Source: CAVOKN01 sp963696505 (lineage in GTDB: Bacteria; Pseudomonadota; Gammaproteobacteria; Burkholderiales; Rhodocyclaceae). From it: a stretch of 64,000 bases of DNA. The DNA lies in contig CAVOKN010000017.1 of assembly GCA_963696505.1 (NCBI GenBank), positions 1 through 64,000 of the forward strand, written 5' to 3'. The position numbers and the translations under genes are program-made. Positions 36,722 through 45,835 of the stretch are shown here, piece by piece. The notes below the pieces were generated by a model that had not been told where the DNA came from, did no database searches, and saw nothing but the letters and a program-made list of their open reading frames with translations. Position 1 is the first letter of the stretch. Each line of letters starts with the position of its first letter.

Positions 36722-37676
36722 CTAAAGCCAAGGCAGGCGCGACGCACCCCGAACGCGCAGCTTTAACATTTCACGCAAGGGGTCCGGATCCTTGGCGCGG
36801 CCCAGGTGGGCGTCGTCGTGGCGCTGGCGGTCGGCGAGCCGCGACAGCCAGAAGCGCAGCGCCGCGGCGCGCAGCAGCACCGGCCAGGCGCCGCGCTCGA
36901 TCGCGGTGAGGGGGCGCAGCGCGTGGTAGCCGTGGAGCAGCGCGCGGGTTCGCGCCGGGTCGAGTTCGCCGCCGGTGTCGACGCACCAGTCGTTGGCGCA
37001 GACTGCCGAGGTCGAACAGCCACGCGTCCTCGCCGGCGAAGTAGAAGTCGATGACACCGCCTATGCGTGCTCCATCGGGCGGCGCGAACAGCACATTGTC
37101 GCGGAACAGGTCGCCATGCACTACGCCATGGGGCAGGTCGGGGAAGTTGAATAGCGACTGGAAGTGCAGTTCCTCCTTGAGCAGGGCCGCGTCGTCCGGA
37201 CCCAGCAGCGGCAGCAGCACCTGGCCGGTGTCGCGCCGCCAGCGTGCGCCCCGCGGGTTGGGCGGATGTGCGGGGAAGGAGAGGCCTGCCTGGTGGAGCT
37301 GCGCCAGCATCGCGCCGACCGCGGCGCATTGGGCCTCGGTGGGCCGTTCGACGCTTGCCCCCGGCAGCCGCGTGAGCAGGGCGGTAGGCCGATCCATGAG
37401 CGAGGCGAAGCGCGCGCCGTCGCGCCGTTGCACCGGCGCCGGGCAGGGGATGCCCTGACGGGCGAGGTGGGACATCAGGTCGAGGTAGTAGGGCAGTTCC
37501 ACCGCGCTGACGCGCTCGAACAGCGTGAGCACATAGCGTCCCCGGTCGGTGTTGACGAAGTAGTTGGTGTTCTCGATGCCGGCAGCGATCGGCGTCAGTT
37601 CCGTTGCCGTGCCGACGTCATAGTCGCGCAGCCAGGCGTCGAGTTCGGCGGCTCCGACCGGCGTGAATACGGACAT
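36722..37676 (-). CDS. thrB: Homoserine kinase (ThrB, APH-fold), one frameshift
   Basis: An aminoglycoside-phosphotransferase-fold homoserine kinase that phosphorylates homoserine for threonine synthesis. The N-lobe has GIENTNYFVNTDRGRYVLTLFE, the catalytic loop is HGVVHGDLFRDNVLF and the metal loop is GVIDFYFAGED. The frame then shifts at 37005-37012 (LFDL into VCANDWCVDTGGELD). The span is one base too long, so one extra G is implied. The corrected protein is 317 aa, normal for the family. As sequenced, the product keeps the kinase core but loses the correct C-terminal helices. thrB-DUF2782-polA is a common beta-proteobacterial order. Confidence 0.88.
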
Positions 37677-37742
37677 GCTGCGGACGAGAACCGAACGGGC
37701 AGACGTTGCTGAATCCTGAATCCCAGATCCTGAATCCTGAAC

Positions 37743-38078
37743 TCAGAACTCCTTGATCACCCACATCGGCACGCGCAGCCCGCTGTCGAGGGATTCCTGG
37801 CGCGAGAAGCTGCCGTCACCCTTCGAGTCGATCAGGTAATAGGGCCGGCCGTGAGACGGCGTGACCTTGACCATGTAGAGCTTGCCCTTGATGCGGTACT
37901 CCTCCACCTTGTCTTCGCCCCGCTGGAGGATGGTGACCTGGGGTTCGAGGGCGGGATCAGGCTCGTAGCCGGGGGGCGGTGGGGGCGGTTCGGGGATGGG
38001 TTCGAGCTTGGGCGGCGGGTTCTGGGCAGCGGCGGGCAGGGCGATGCACAGCGCGGCAATGATGGCGAGAAGACGCAT
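37743..38078 (-). CDS. DUF2782 exported protein
   Basis: A 111-aa protein with a signal peptide (MRLLAIIAALCIALPAAAQ), a Pro-rich segment (PKLEPIPEPPPPPPGYEP) and the compact DUF2782 domain (QVTILQRGEDKVEEYRIKGKLYMVKVTP, PYYLIDSKGDGSF). The C-terminus is VPMWVIKEF. Its function is unknown. It lies 66 bases upstream of thrB on the same strand. Confidence 0.9.
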   Translation of the reverse strand: MRLLAIIAALCIALPAAAQNPPPKLEPIPEPPPPPPGYEPDPALEPQVTILQRGEDKVEEYRIKGKLYMVKVTPSHGRPYYLIDSKGDGSFSRQESLDSGLRVPMWVIKEF

Positions 38079-38132
38079 GGGGGAGTCCGGGTTGGTTTCG
38101 GTGATTCTATCGCAGGGGCCATGCCCCGATGC

Positions 38133-38861
38133 TCACAGGTTGAGCATCATCTCGTGCTCCTCCGGCAGCGGCAGGAAGCCTCGTGTCTCGTAGTACTTGA
38201 AGATCGCCTCGACCACCTGTTCCGGCTTGTCGATCACCTGGATCAGGTCCAGGTCGTCTGCGGAGATCATGCCCTCGGCAACCAGACTCTCGCGGAACCA
38301 CGCCAGCATGCCGGCCCAGAACGGCGCGTGGACCAGGATCAGCGGTATGCGGCGCGACTTGCCGGTCTGGATCAGGGTGAGCGCCTCCATCACTTCGTCC
38401 AGGGTACCGAAGCCGCCGGGCAGCACCACGTAGGCGGTGGCGAACTTGACGAACATGAACTTGCGCGCGAAGAAGTGGTGGAAGGTGTGCGAGATGTCCT
38501 GGTAGGGGTTGGCTGCCTGTTCGTCGGGCAGCACGATGTTGAGGCCGACGCTGGGGCTCTTGCCGAAGTAGGCACCCTTGGAGGCGGCTTCCATTACACC
38601 GGGACCGCCGCCGGAGATCACCGAGAAGCCGGCATCGGACAGCAGGCGCGCGATGCGCTCCGCCAGCATGTAATAGGCATGGTCGTGGGGAATGCGCGCG
38701 CTGCCGAACATCGACACCGCGGGGCGGATGCGGTTGAGCCGCTCGGTCGCCTCGACGAACTCTGCCATAATCCCGAAGATGCGCCACGACTCGCGCGCCG
38801 TGTAGAGCTGGGCGGCGGTGCCGGGGTCGATCGCGTGCGGTAACTTGTCTTTGCCTATCAT
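38133..38861 (-). CDS. LOG-family nucleotide 5'-monophosphate nucleosidase
   Basis: A 242-aa protein of the LOG (lysine decarboxylase-like) fold. The Rossmann-type motif SGGGPGVMEAASKGA and the catalytic PGGFGTLDEVMEA are complete. Related enzymes are the cytokinin-activating LOG proteins and the nucleosidase PpnN. The ATG at 38861 (MIGKDKLPHAID) is chosen because upstream codons look non-coding. It is divergent from polA, 55 bases away. Confidence 0.9.
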   Translation of the reverse strand: MIGKDKLPHAIDPGTAAQLYTARESWRIFGIMAEFVEATERLNRIRPAVSMFGSARIPHDHAYYMLAERIARLLSDAGFSVISGGGPGVMEAASKGAYFGKSPSVGLNIVLPDEQAANPYQDISHTFHHFFARKFMFVKFATAYVVLPGGFGTLDEVMEALTLIQTGKSRRIPLILVHAPFWAGMLAWFRESLVAEGMISADDLDLIQVIDKPEQVVEAIFKYYETRGFLPLPEEHEMMLNL

Positions 38862-38916
38862 TCCTTGAGATCCTGAGTCGGTCGCGGAGCGGCGTGCTCC
38901 GCACGGGAATCCTGCC

Positions 38917-41685
38917 ATGCCCAGACTGCTGCTGGTGGACGCTTCGTCCTATCTCTATCGCGCGTTCCATGCGCTGCCCGACCTGCGCAACAAGGCCGGC
39001 GAGCCCACCGGCGCCATCTACGGCGTCATCGCCATGCTACGGCGCCTGCTGGGTGACTACAAGGCGGAGTACCGCGCCTGCGTCTTCGATGCCAAGGGCA
39101 AGACCTTCCGCGACGATCTCTATCCTGAATACAAGGCCCACCGCCCGCCCATGCCGGAGGACCTGGCGCGCCAGATCGAGCCCCTGCACGCCTGCATAGC
39201 GGCGCTGGGCTGGCCGCTTCTTGCCGTCGAAGGCGTGGAGGCGGACGACGTCATCGGAACCCTGTCGCGCCAGGCCGCCGCGCAGGGCATAGCCACCGTC
39301 ATTTCCACCGGCGACAAGGACCTGGCCCAGCTCGTCGATGAGCGCGTCATTCTGGTGAACACCATGAGCAACGAGGTGCTGGACGAGGCGGGCGTGCGCG
39401 CCAAGTTCGGCGTCGCGCCGGAGCGCATCATCGACTACTTCGCGCTGGTGGGCGATGCGGTGGACAACGTGCCTGGGGTGGAGAAAGTCGGCCCCAAGAC
39501 CGCGGTGAAGTGGTTGCAGCAGTTCGGATCACTGGACGCCATCATGGCCAGTGCGGATCAGGTCGGCGGCGTCGTCGGGGAGAACCTGCGCAAGGCACTG
39601 GGTTTCCTGCCCACCGGCCGCGAACTGGTGACGGTGCGCTGCGACGTGCCGCTGCCGCTGGCCGCGATGGAACTCGCGCCGCGCGAGCCGGACCGCGAGC
39701 GGCTGGCCGAGCTGTTCGCGAGGCTCGAGTTCAAGACCTGGTTGAAGGAAGTGCAATCTGGATCGAGGACCGAAGATCGAGGATCGAGCGGTGACGGGAC
39801 GAGCGGCTCCTCCCTCTCCCCCGATCCGGGGGAGAGGGCAGGGGTGAGGGGGCCGGAGCTGGTCGATGACGGTGCGCACCGGGCGAACTACGAGACGATC
39901 CTTTCCTGGGAGCAGTTCGACGCCTGGCTGGCGCGCATTCAAGCCGCGAAACTCACGTCGCTCGATACCGAGACCACCAGCCTCGATCCGATGCAAGCGC
40001 AGCTCGTCGGCATGTCGTTTGCAACGGAGCCGGGCGCCGCGGCCTATCTGCCGCTTGCCCATGTGCATCCCGGCGCTCAGCAGCAACTGACTCTGGACGA
40101 GGTGCTCGCTCGCCTCAAACCCTGGCTCGAATCCGATCGCCATATCAAACTGGGGCAGAACCTCAAGTACGACATGCACGTATTCGCCAACCACGGCGTG
40201 CAACTCGGCGGCGTCGCCCACGATACCCTGCTCCAGTCCTACGTGCTGGAGAGCGACAAGAACCACGACATGGATTCGCTGGCGGCGCGCCACCTCGGCA
40301 TCAAGACCATCAGCTACGACGAGGTGACCGGCAAGGGCGCGTCGCGCATCGGCTTCGAACAGGTGGACGTCGCCCGCGCCAGCGAATACGCCGCGGAGGA
40401 CGCCGACATCACCCTGCGCCTGCATCAGGCGCTGCATCCACAACTGGTCGCAGAGCCGAAGCTCGAAGCGCTCTACCGCGACATCGAGATGCCGGTGCTG
40501 CAAGTGCTCTTCGCCATGGAGCGCATCGGCGTGCTGATCGACGCCGATCTGCTCACGCGCCAGAGCCAGGAACTGGGTACGAAACTGATGGAGATCGAGG
40601 CCCAGGCCCACGCCGTGGCCAGGCAGCCCTTCAACATCAACTCGCCCAAGCAGATCCAGGAGATCCTGTTCGAGCGCGAAGGCATAAAGCCGATCAAGAA
40701 GACGCCCGGCGGCGCACCCTCGGTGGATGAAGAGGTGCTGGCGCAACTGGCGCTCGACTACCCGCTGCCCAAGCTGATCCTGGAATACCGCAGCCTCGCA
40801 AAGCTCAAGAGCACCTACACCGACAAGCTGCCGCGCATGGTGAATGCCCGCACCGGCCGCGTGCACACCAGTTTCGGCCAGGCCACCGCCGTCACCGGAC
40901 GCCTCGCCAGCACCGACCCCAATCTCCAGAACATCCCGATCCGCACGCCGGAAGGGCGGCGCATCCGCGCCGCATTCGTCGCGCCGCCGGACCACGTCAT
41001 CGTCTCGGCGGACTATTCGCAGATCGAACTGCGCATCATGGCCCACCTCTCCGGCGACGAGCGCCTGCTCCAGGCCTTCGCCCAAGGAGAGGACGTGCAT
41101 CGCGCCACCGCCGCCGAGATCTTCGGCATCCCGCCCGCCGAGATTTCCGGCGAGCAGCGCCGCTATGCCAAGGTGATCAACTTCGGCCTCATCTACGGCA
41201 TGTCGGCCTTCGGCGTGGCACGGGAACTCGGGCTGGAGCGCGGCGCCGCCCAGGCCTACGTGGACCGCTATTTCGCGCGCTACCCCGGCGTGGCGCGCTA
41301 TATGGAAAACACGCGGGCAACAGCGCGGGAGAAGGGCTACGTCGAAACGGTGTTCGGCCGCCGCCTGTGGCTGCCGGAGATCCGCGGCGGCAACGCCGCG
41401 CGCCGCCAGGGCGCGGAGCGCGCCGCCATCAACGCGCCGATGCAGGGCACCGCCGCGGACCTCATCAAGCGCGCCATGATCGCCGTGTTCCAGTGGCTGA
41501 CTTTCGAGAAGATGCGTACCCGGCTGATACTCCAGGTCCATGACGAACTGGTGCTGGAGGTGCCCGAGGACGAACTCGGCGCCGTGCGCGCCGAGCTTCC
41601 GCGGCTGATGGAGAACGTGGCCACGCTGTCGGTGCCGCTGCTGGTGGAAGTGGGGGTCGGGGCCAACTGGGACGTGGCGCATTGA
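38917..41685 (+). CDS. polA: DNA polymerase I
   Basis: A 922-aa repair and Okazaki-fragment polymerase. The 5' nuclease comes first (LLVDASSYLYRAFHALPDL, GVEADDVIGTL, DAVDNVPGVEKVGPKTA). A 3'-5' exonuclease follows with DTETTS, so its DxE metal site is present. The polymerase domain has DYSQIELRIMAHLSGD, RRYAKVINFGLIYGMSAFG and the C-terminal LQVHDELVLEVP. Between the nuclease and exonuclease domains (about residues 280-320) is a Gly/Ser/Arg-rich linker encoded by a palindromic repeat. The linker position should tolerate it. Confidence 0.97.
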   Translation: MPRLLLVDASSYLYRAFHALPDLRNKAGEPTGAIYGVIAMLRRLLGDYKAEYRACVFDAKGKTFRDDLYPEYKAHRPPMPEDLARQIEPLHACIAALGWPLLAVEGVEADDVIGTLSRQAAAQGIATVISTGDKDLAQLVDERVILVNTMSNEVLDEAGVRAKFGVAPERIIDYFALVGDAVDNVPGVEKVGPKTAVKWLQQFGSLDAIMASADQVGGVVGENLRKALGFLPTGRELVTVRCDVPLPLAAMELAPREPDRERLAELFARLEFKTWLKEVQSGSRTEDRGSSGDGTSGSSLSPDPGERAGVRGPELVDDGAHRANYETILSWEQFDAWLARIQAAKLTSLDTETTSLDPMQAQLVGMSFATEPGAAAYLPLAHVHPGAQQQLTLDEVLARLKPWLESDRHIKLGQNLKYDMHVFANHGVQLGGVAHDTLLQSYVLESDKNHDMDSLAARHLGIKTISYDEVTGKGASRIGFEQVDVARASEYAAEDADITLRLHQALHPQLVAEPKLEALYRDIEMPVLQVLFAMERIGVLIDADLLTRQSQELGTKLMEIEAQAHAVARQPFNINSPKQIQEILFEREGIKPIKKTPGGAPSVDEEVLAQLALDYPLPKLILEYRSLAKLKSTYTDKLPRMVNARTGRVHTSFGQATAVTGRLASTDPNLQNIPIRTPEGRRIRAAFVAPPDHVIVSADYSQIELRIMAHLSGDERLLQAFAQGEDVHRATAAEIFGIPPAEISGEQRRYAKVINFGLIYGMSAFGVARELGLERGAAQAYVDRYFARYPGVARYMENTRATAREKGYVETVFGRRLWLPEIRGGNAARRQGAERAAINAPMQGTAADLIKRAMIAVFQWLTFEKMRTRLILQVHDELVLEVPEDELGAVRAELPRLMENVATLSVPLLVEVGVGANWDVAH
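39812..39838. repeat. Palindromic repeat inserted in frame in the polA linker
   Basis: Eleven-base arms CCCTCTCCCCC and GGGGGAGAGGG surround five bases. The copy lies in the 5'-nuclease to exonuclease linker and is preceded by a short tandem of GATCGAGG-like units (39762-39790). It belongs to the same type as the repeats in cusA and cusB. Confidence 0.8.
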
Positions 41686-41707
41686 GGGCCGCGCAGGAAT
41701 TGGCGAG

Positions 41708-42463
41708 ATGAGGACGCTAGTCATCAGCCTGGAAAGGGCGGCACAGCGCCGCGAGCACATGACCGGCCAGCTTGGACGGCTACGGATGCCATTCGTGTTT
41801 TTCGACGCGGTGGACGGTCAGGCGCTTGGCGAGGAACAGGTGCGCGTCGTGTATGACGAGGGGCGCGCGCGGCAGACCTTCTGGGGGCCGCTCAACCGTG
41901 GCGAGATCGGCTGTGCGCTGAGCCACATCGCGATCTGGAAGCTGATCGTCGAACAACGCGTACCGCATGCCTTGGTCCTGGAGGACGACGCCATCCTGGA
42001 TGCGGCGACGCCCGAAGTTCTGGCGGCCCTGCCGCCACTGATGAATCCGGGCGATGTCGTTCTGCTGGTGAAGACCAACGACAACACCTTCTTCTTCCGC
42101 CAGGCTGCCCTGCCCGCCGGCCGGCGGTTGGTCTATGTGAATCAGCCGCTATACACGGCCACCGGATACGTCCTCGGACCCGGCGCGGCGGCGCATTTGA
42201 TCGCCCATGCATTGCCGCTGCGCGCGCCCATCGACTTCTGGTACCACGACATCGGATTCAAGGGCATCACGCCGATTCGCGCTGTATATCCGGAACTGGT
42301 CTCGCAAATCTCCGATCCGGGGATGCCGTCCCAGATAGGCGGCCGGGAACGCCATCTCGAAAGGCAGGACACCGCCAAGGGGCGGGGCCTTCTGCGCGCC
42401 ACCGTGCGCAAGCTGCGCCTGCGGATGAAGAACAGATTCCTGAACTGGCCGGTTCGCATGTAG
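41708..42463 (+). CDS. Glycosyltransferase family 25 (LPS sugar transferase)
   Basis: A 251-aa family 25 enzyme. The N-terminus MRTLVISLERAAQRREHM and the DAVDG turn are typical. HALVLEDDAILD carries the acidic metal site, and GCALSHIAIWK is conserved. Members add galactose or related sugars to lipooligosaccharide cores. It lies 22 bases after polA and 11 before an O-antigen ligase fusion, on the same strand. Confidence 0.9.
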   Translation: MRTLVISLERAAQRREHMTGQLGRLRMPFVFFDAVDGQALGEEQVRVVYDEGRARQTFWGPLNRGEIGCALSHIAIWKLIVEQRVPHALVLEDDAILDAATPEVLAALPPLMNPGDVVLLVKTNDNTFFFRQAALPAGRRLVYVNQPLYTATGYVLGPGAAAHLIAHALPLRAPIDFWYHDIGFKGITPIRAVYPELVSQISDPGMPSQIGGRERHLERQDTAKGRGLLRATVRKLRLRMKNRFLNWPVRM

Positions 42464-42474
42464 CCGTTCGCAAC

Positions 42475-44823
42475 ATGAGCATGCCAGCGATTTCCGGGCG
42501 AGATCCGCGCCAGTCCTTCCTGAGTGCGTCGAATGCGACGAGCCGGCTCCTCGAGTTCGCCACCGCTGCCTTCCTCGGCGCGCTGCTGGTCGGCGGCGCA
42601 AACATGCCGAAGCACCTGGGGTTCTACTTGGGCCTGCTGGTGTTTGGAATCAGCCTGCTGCGCTCGCCGGGCGCGCTGCTGCGGGCCGCCTTTGCATCCC
42701 GACTGACCCTGCCCCTCCTCGGACTGTTCGCCGCCGGCGTGTGGGGAAGCCTGATGTCGGAATTTCCCGCCGCGAGCTGGACCAGCTTCTACCGCCACGA
42801 CAACCTGGGAATGGCAATCCTGTTCGGCCTGATGCTCAGCCACGAGCGTCCCGATGCGGGTCGCATCAAGCGGCTGCTGGTCTGGGTGCTGCTCGTGTTC
42901 GCCGGCATGAATCTGTGGCAGATGATTCACATGGCCCGGAATCCGGTGTTCGTGGATCCGGCCGCCTACAGCTACGGCGAGCTTTGGAAGGCGCGGGAGT
43001 TCGGCGAGATACTGATTCTGCTCGCGCCCTTCGTCTGGCTGATTCCCGGTCTGTTCGGCGTTGGAAGAACGCGGCTGGTGACGATGGCCTGGACCGCGCT
43101 GATTGTTCTGCTGCTGTTGCCCACCGGCTACCGTGGCGCCTGGGTCGGCTTTGCGATCGGCGCGTCGGTGTGGATCGTCGGTCGCCGCCGCTGGAAGATG
43201 TTGGCGTGGGCAATCGCCGCCGTGGCAATGATCGCGGTCACGCTACCCATGCTGCCGGGCAGGAACGCGGTGACACAGGCGATCGGTCGCGGCCTCGACG
43301 ACAACCACCGCATCGATTACATCTGGAAGCCGACCCTGGAGTACGTCCGGCAGCGGCCGATGGCGGGTTACGGCTTCGGGCACGAGATCTTCATCAAGAC
43401 GCTCCACGCCGACCCTCGCGCCGACTCGGAGTGGATCAAGTGGATGCTCAGCGATCCACACAGCAATACGCTGGCAATCCAGTTCGCTGCCGGCGTGCCG
43501 GGTTCGCTGGCGTATGCGCTTCTCATCCTGACGTGCCTGATCGCCGCGGCGAAGCAGGCACGCACAGCCGCCACCAAGCGGCGCAGGCAGGCGAATCTCG
43601 CCCTGCTCGCGGCCTGGGCCGCCACCTTCGTCAGCCTCGGCCAACTCGACATCGTCAATTGGAACTACTTTGGGTTCCTGGTGGTTCTGAGCGTAGTTCT
43701 GCACCGGCAGCAGGACGAGGCGAGCGAGACCGACGGGACAAGCGGCGCACCCTCGCGCCGCCGTGTGCTGTTTGTGATTCGCGACAAACTCGGCGACTCG
43801 CTCCTCGCCTTTGCCACCGTTCAGCAATACCTGAGGCTGCGTCCCGGCGACGATGTGACCGTCCTGATGCGAAAGGATTACGCGGAGCTGGTCGCGGGCG
43901 AGGGTGGCTTCGCGCTGGTGCGCTATCGCGGGGGCGCGCAGGCGCTGCTGTGGGCATTGATGCAGCGCCTGTTTGCTCCGCCCTTCGATGCCCTGGTGGT
44001 GTTGCGCGGCTTCGGCGACCGGGTGCGCAAACTTGGCGCGCTGATTCCGGCGCGGCGCAGGATCAGCTTTTCGGGCAAGCTCGCGCCGACCTTCGGCGAG
44101 TGGCCGCCGGCCTTCGACTCGCTGGACTGGTCGCTGGTGGAACCCAGCTTCCGGGCAGCCGCCGTGCTTGAACCGGGCTTGGCCATGCCCGACCGGCTGG
44201 ATCTACCCGGCCTGCGTACTGCCGTTGCCACCGGCGGCGAAGGCTTTGTGGGCGTGTGCCCAATCACCGACGAGAAGCGCAAGGACCTTACGCAACGCAG
44301 CCTGGATCCGCTCCTCGACCATATTGCGCGTACCCACCCGGGAGTACCGATCAGGATCCTGGTCCGCGACGGGGCGGAGGGCCTTTTCGACCTCAAGGGG
44401 CGGGCACGCTGCGAGTTGGTCAACTTCCGCGATCTGCACCGGCTGCGCGGGCTTTTCGGCACCATGTCCGCGTACTACGGCGCCGATACCGGGCTCTACC
44501 ATCTCGCCGCCGCCATGGGCATACCGGCGACGGTCGTCTTCGGCCCTACCCAGCCCGGCCGCATCATCCTGCCGCGGCAGGACGCCGCCAGCGTGCGCCT
44601 GGAGGTGCTGGCGGAGGTCCACTGCGACGTCAAGTCCTGCCGCAATCCCGTATGCATCGAGCAGGCCTGTGCCAACCTCGGATCCGACCCGGTCGTCATT
44701 CAGCTCGACACGACGCCCCCCGAATGCCCGCTGCGGCGGCATGCGCCGGAGGCGCGGCGGGCCAATCGCTGGCACCGCTATCGGCCGGAAGACCTGTCGC
44801 CTAAGGTGCCGCAGGGTCGGTAA
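42475..44823 (+). CDS. O-antigen ligase/polymerase fused to a GT9 heptosyltransferase-like domain
   Basis: A 782-aa two-part protein. Residues 1-415 have about ten membrane segments and the periplasmic loop of the WaaL/Wzy family (NHRIDYIWKPTLEYVRQRPMAGYGFGHE, DPHSNTLAIQFAAGVPGSLAYALL). A linker (DEASETDGTSGAPS) leads to residues 430-780, a glycosyltransferase family 9 domain (RVLFVIRDKLGDSLLAFATVQQYLRLRPG, YYGADTGLYHLAAAMGIPATVVFGP). The two are in one clean frame. Family members are normally separate, and the natural sides differ: the ligase acts in the periplasm, GT9 in the cytoplasm. Its last 23 bases overlap the end of the convergent GT9 gene. Confidence 0.88.
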   Translation: MSMPAISGRDPRQSFLSASNATSRLLEFATAAFLGALLVGGANMPKHLGFYLGLLVFGISLLRSPGALLRAAFASRLTLPLLGLFAAGVWGSLMSEFPAASWTSFYRHDNLGMAILFGLMLSHERPDAGRIKRLLVWVLLVFAGMNLWQMIHMARNPVFVDPAAYSYGELWKAREFGEILILLAPFVWLIPGLFGVGRTRLVTMAWTALIVLLLLPTGYRGAWVGFAIGASVWIVGRRRWKMLAWAIAAVAMIAVTLPMLPGRNAVTQAIGRGLDDNHRIDYIWKPTLEYVRQRPMAGYGFGHEIFIKTLHADPRADSEWIKWMLSDPHSNTLAIQFAAGVPGSLAYALLILTCLIAAAKQARTAATKRRRQANLALLAAWAATFVSLGQLDIVNWNYFGFLVVLSVVLHRQQDEASETDGTSGAPSRRRVLFVIRDKLGDSLLAFATVQQYLRLRPGDDVTVLMRKDYAELVAGEGGFALVRYRGGAQALLWALMQRLFAPPFDALVVLRGFGDRVRKLGALIPARRRISFSGKLAPTFGEWPPAFDSLDWSLVEPSFRAAAVLEPGLAMPDRLDLPGLRTAVATGGEGFVGVCPITDEKRKDLTQRSLDPLLDHIARTHPGVPIRILVRDGAEGLFDLKGRARCELVNFRDLHRLRGLFGTMSAYYGADTGLYHLAAAMGIPATVVFGPTQPGRIILPRQDAASVRLEVLAEVHCDVKSCRNPVCIEQACANLGSDPVVIQLDTTPPECPLRRHAPEARRANRWHRYRPEDLSPKVPQGR

Positions 44824-45835
44824 GCCGTAGCGCATCGAGCGCCGCGACGACTTCGCCGACGGCGACGTCGGTGACTTCGCGGCTGGGCGGCTGTAGCACC
44901 ACGTGGGGTACGCCCCACGGACGCCACACCCGCGGGTCGCTACGGCCAAAGAAGCAGACAATGGGCTTGCGCAGGCCGGCTGCCAGATGCATCGCCCCGC
45001 CGTCGCTGCAGATCACGGCGTCGGTGACCGACAGGGCGGCGATGAGATCGCGCAGGGTGTGCGTCGGATAGGCCAGCACAGGAATGCCCGGGGTGGCCTC
45101 GACGATCCGCCGCGCCTTCTGGTCGTCGCCCGGATGCAGCGGATTGTCCTCGTCCCCGGGCGACCAGAGCAGCAGGAAACGTGCGCCGCTGCGCCGGTGC
45201 AGTTCGCTCATCAGCATAGCAAAGCGTTCCACGGGCCAGCGCTGGCTGGGCTTGCGGGCGCTGATATGGATACCGAGCAGGAGGCCGTTGCTCGCGGCCG
45301 TGGCGACCCGCTCGCGCAGCGCCGCCGTGGCGGCGAGGTCAGGCGCGAGCACTAGTGCCGGCGGCTCGCCCGCAATGCCCAACTGGCCAAGCAGGGCCGC
45401 GCATTGCTCCACTGCGTGCAGCGGCTCGCCCGGAGGCGATTCCCCCTGAGTCAGCACCCGTGGGGCGCCTATCCACCGCGCCAGTCGCTGGGCACTGGGC
45501 TGGGGGCCGCTCGCGGGCAGGATGACGAGGTCGATCCGCACGCGCCGCAACGCGACAATCTGTGTCAGTCGCTGCCAATAGATGGCTGGGCGGCTGTCCC
45601 CGGGACCGCGGTGCTTTGCCTTCTGGTAGGCAAACACGGCGTCGAGATCGGGATTGCCCGCCAGCACCTCGGCGTTGTAGCGCGTCACCAGTGCGGCGAT
45701 CCAGGCGTCGGGATAGCGTTGGCGCAACATGCGGATCATCGGCGTAGTGCACACCAGATCCCCTATGTTGTCGCGGCGGATGATGAGGATCTTCTGCGGA
45801 GCGGCATCAGCCATTGCTGGATCACTGCGAGTCAT
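44801..45835 (-). CDS. Glycosyltransferase family 9 (heptosyltransferase-like)
   Basis: A 344-aa GT9 enzyme. The N-terminus KILIIRRDNIGDLVCTTPMIRML and the late SDGGAMHLAAGLRKPIVCFFG bind the ADP-sugar donor; LGIHISARKPSQRWP is the acceptor-side loop. The start at 45835 overlaps the upstream gene by 14 bases; 45814 is also possible. It ends the nine-gene minus-strand run. Which sugar it adds to the core is not clear from sequence. Confidence 0.88.
   Translation of the reverse strand: MTRSDPAMADAAPQKILIIRRDNIGDLVCTTPMIRMLRQRYPDAWIAALVTRYNAEVLAGNPDLDAVFAYQKAKHRGPGDSRPAIYWQRLTQIVALRRVRIDLVILPASGPQPSAQRLARWIGAPRVLTQGESPPGEPLHAVEQCAALLGQLGIAGEPPALVLAPDLAATAALRERVATAASNGLLLGIHISARKPSQRWPVERFAMLMSELHRRSGARFLLLWSPGDEDNPLHPGDDQKARRIVEATPGIPVLAYPTHTLRDLIAALSVTDAVICSDGGAMHLAAGLRKPIVCFFGRSDPRVWRPWGVPHVVLQPPSREVTDVAVGEVVAALDALRLTDPAAP

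Noticed and set aside
36527..36766. 79-codon plus-strand open frame in the gap before thrB
   Set aside because: There is no ribosome site or recognisable domain, and it runs into the antisense of thrB.
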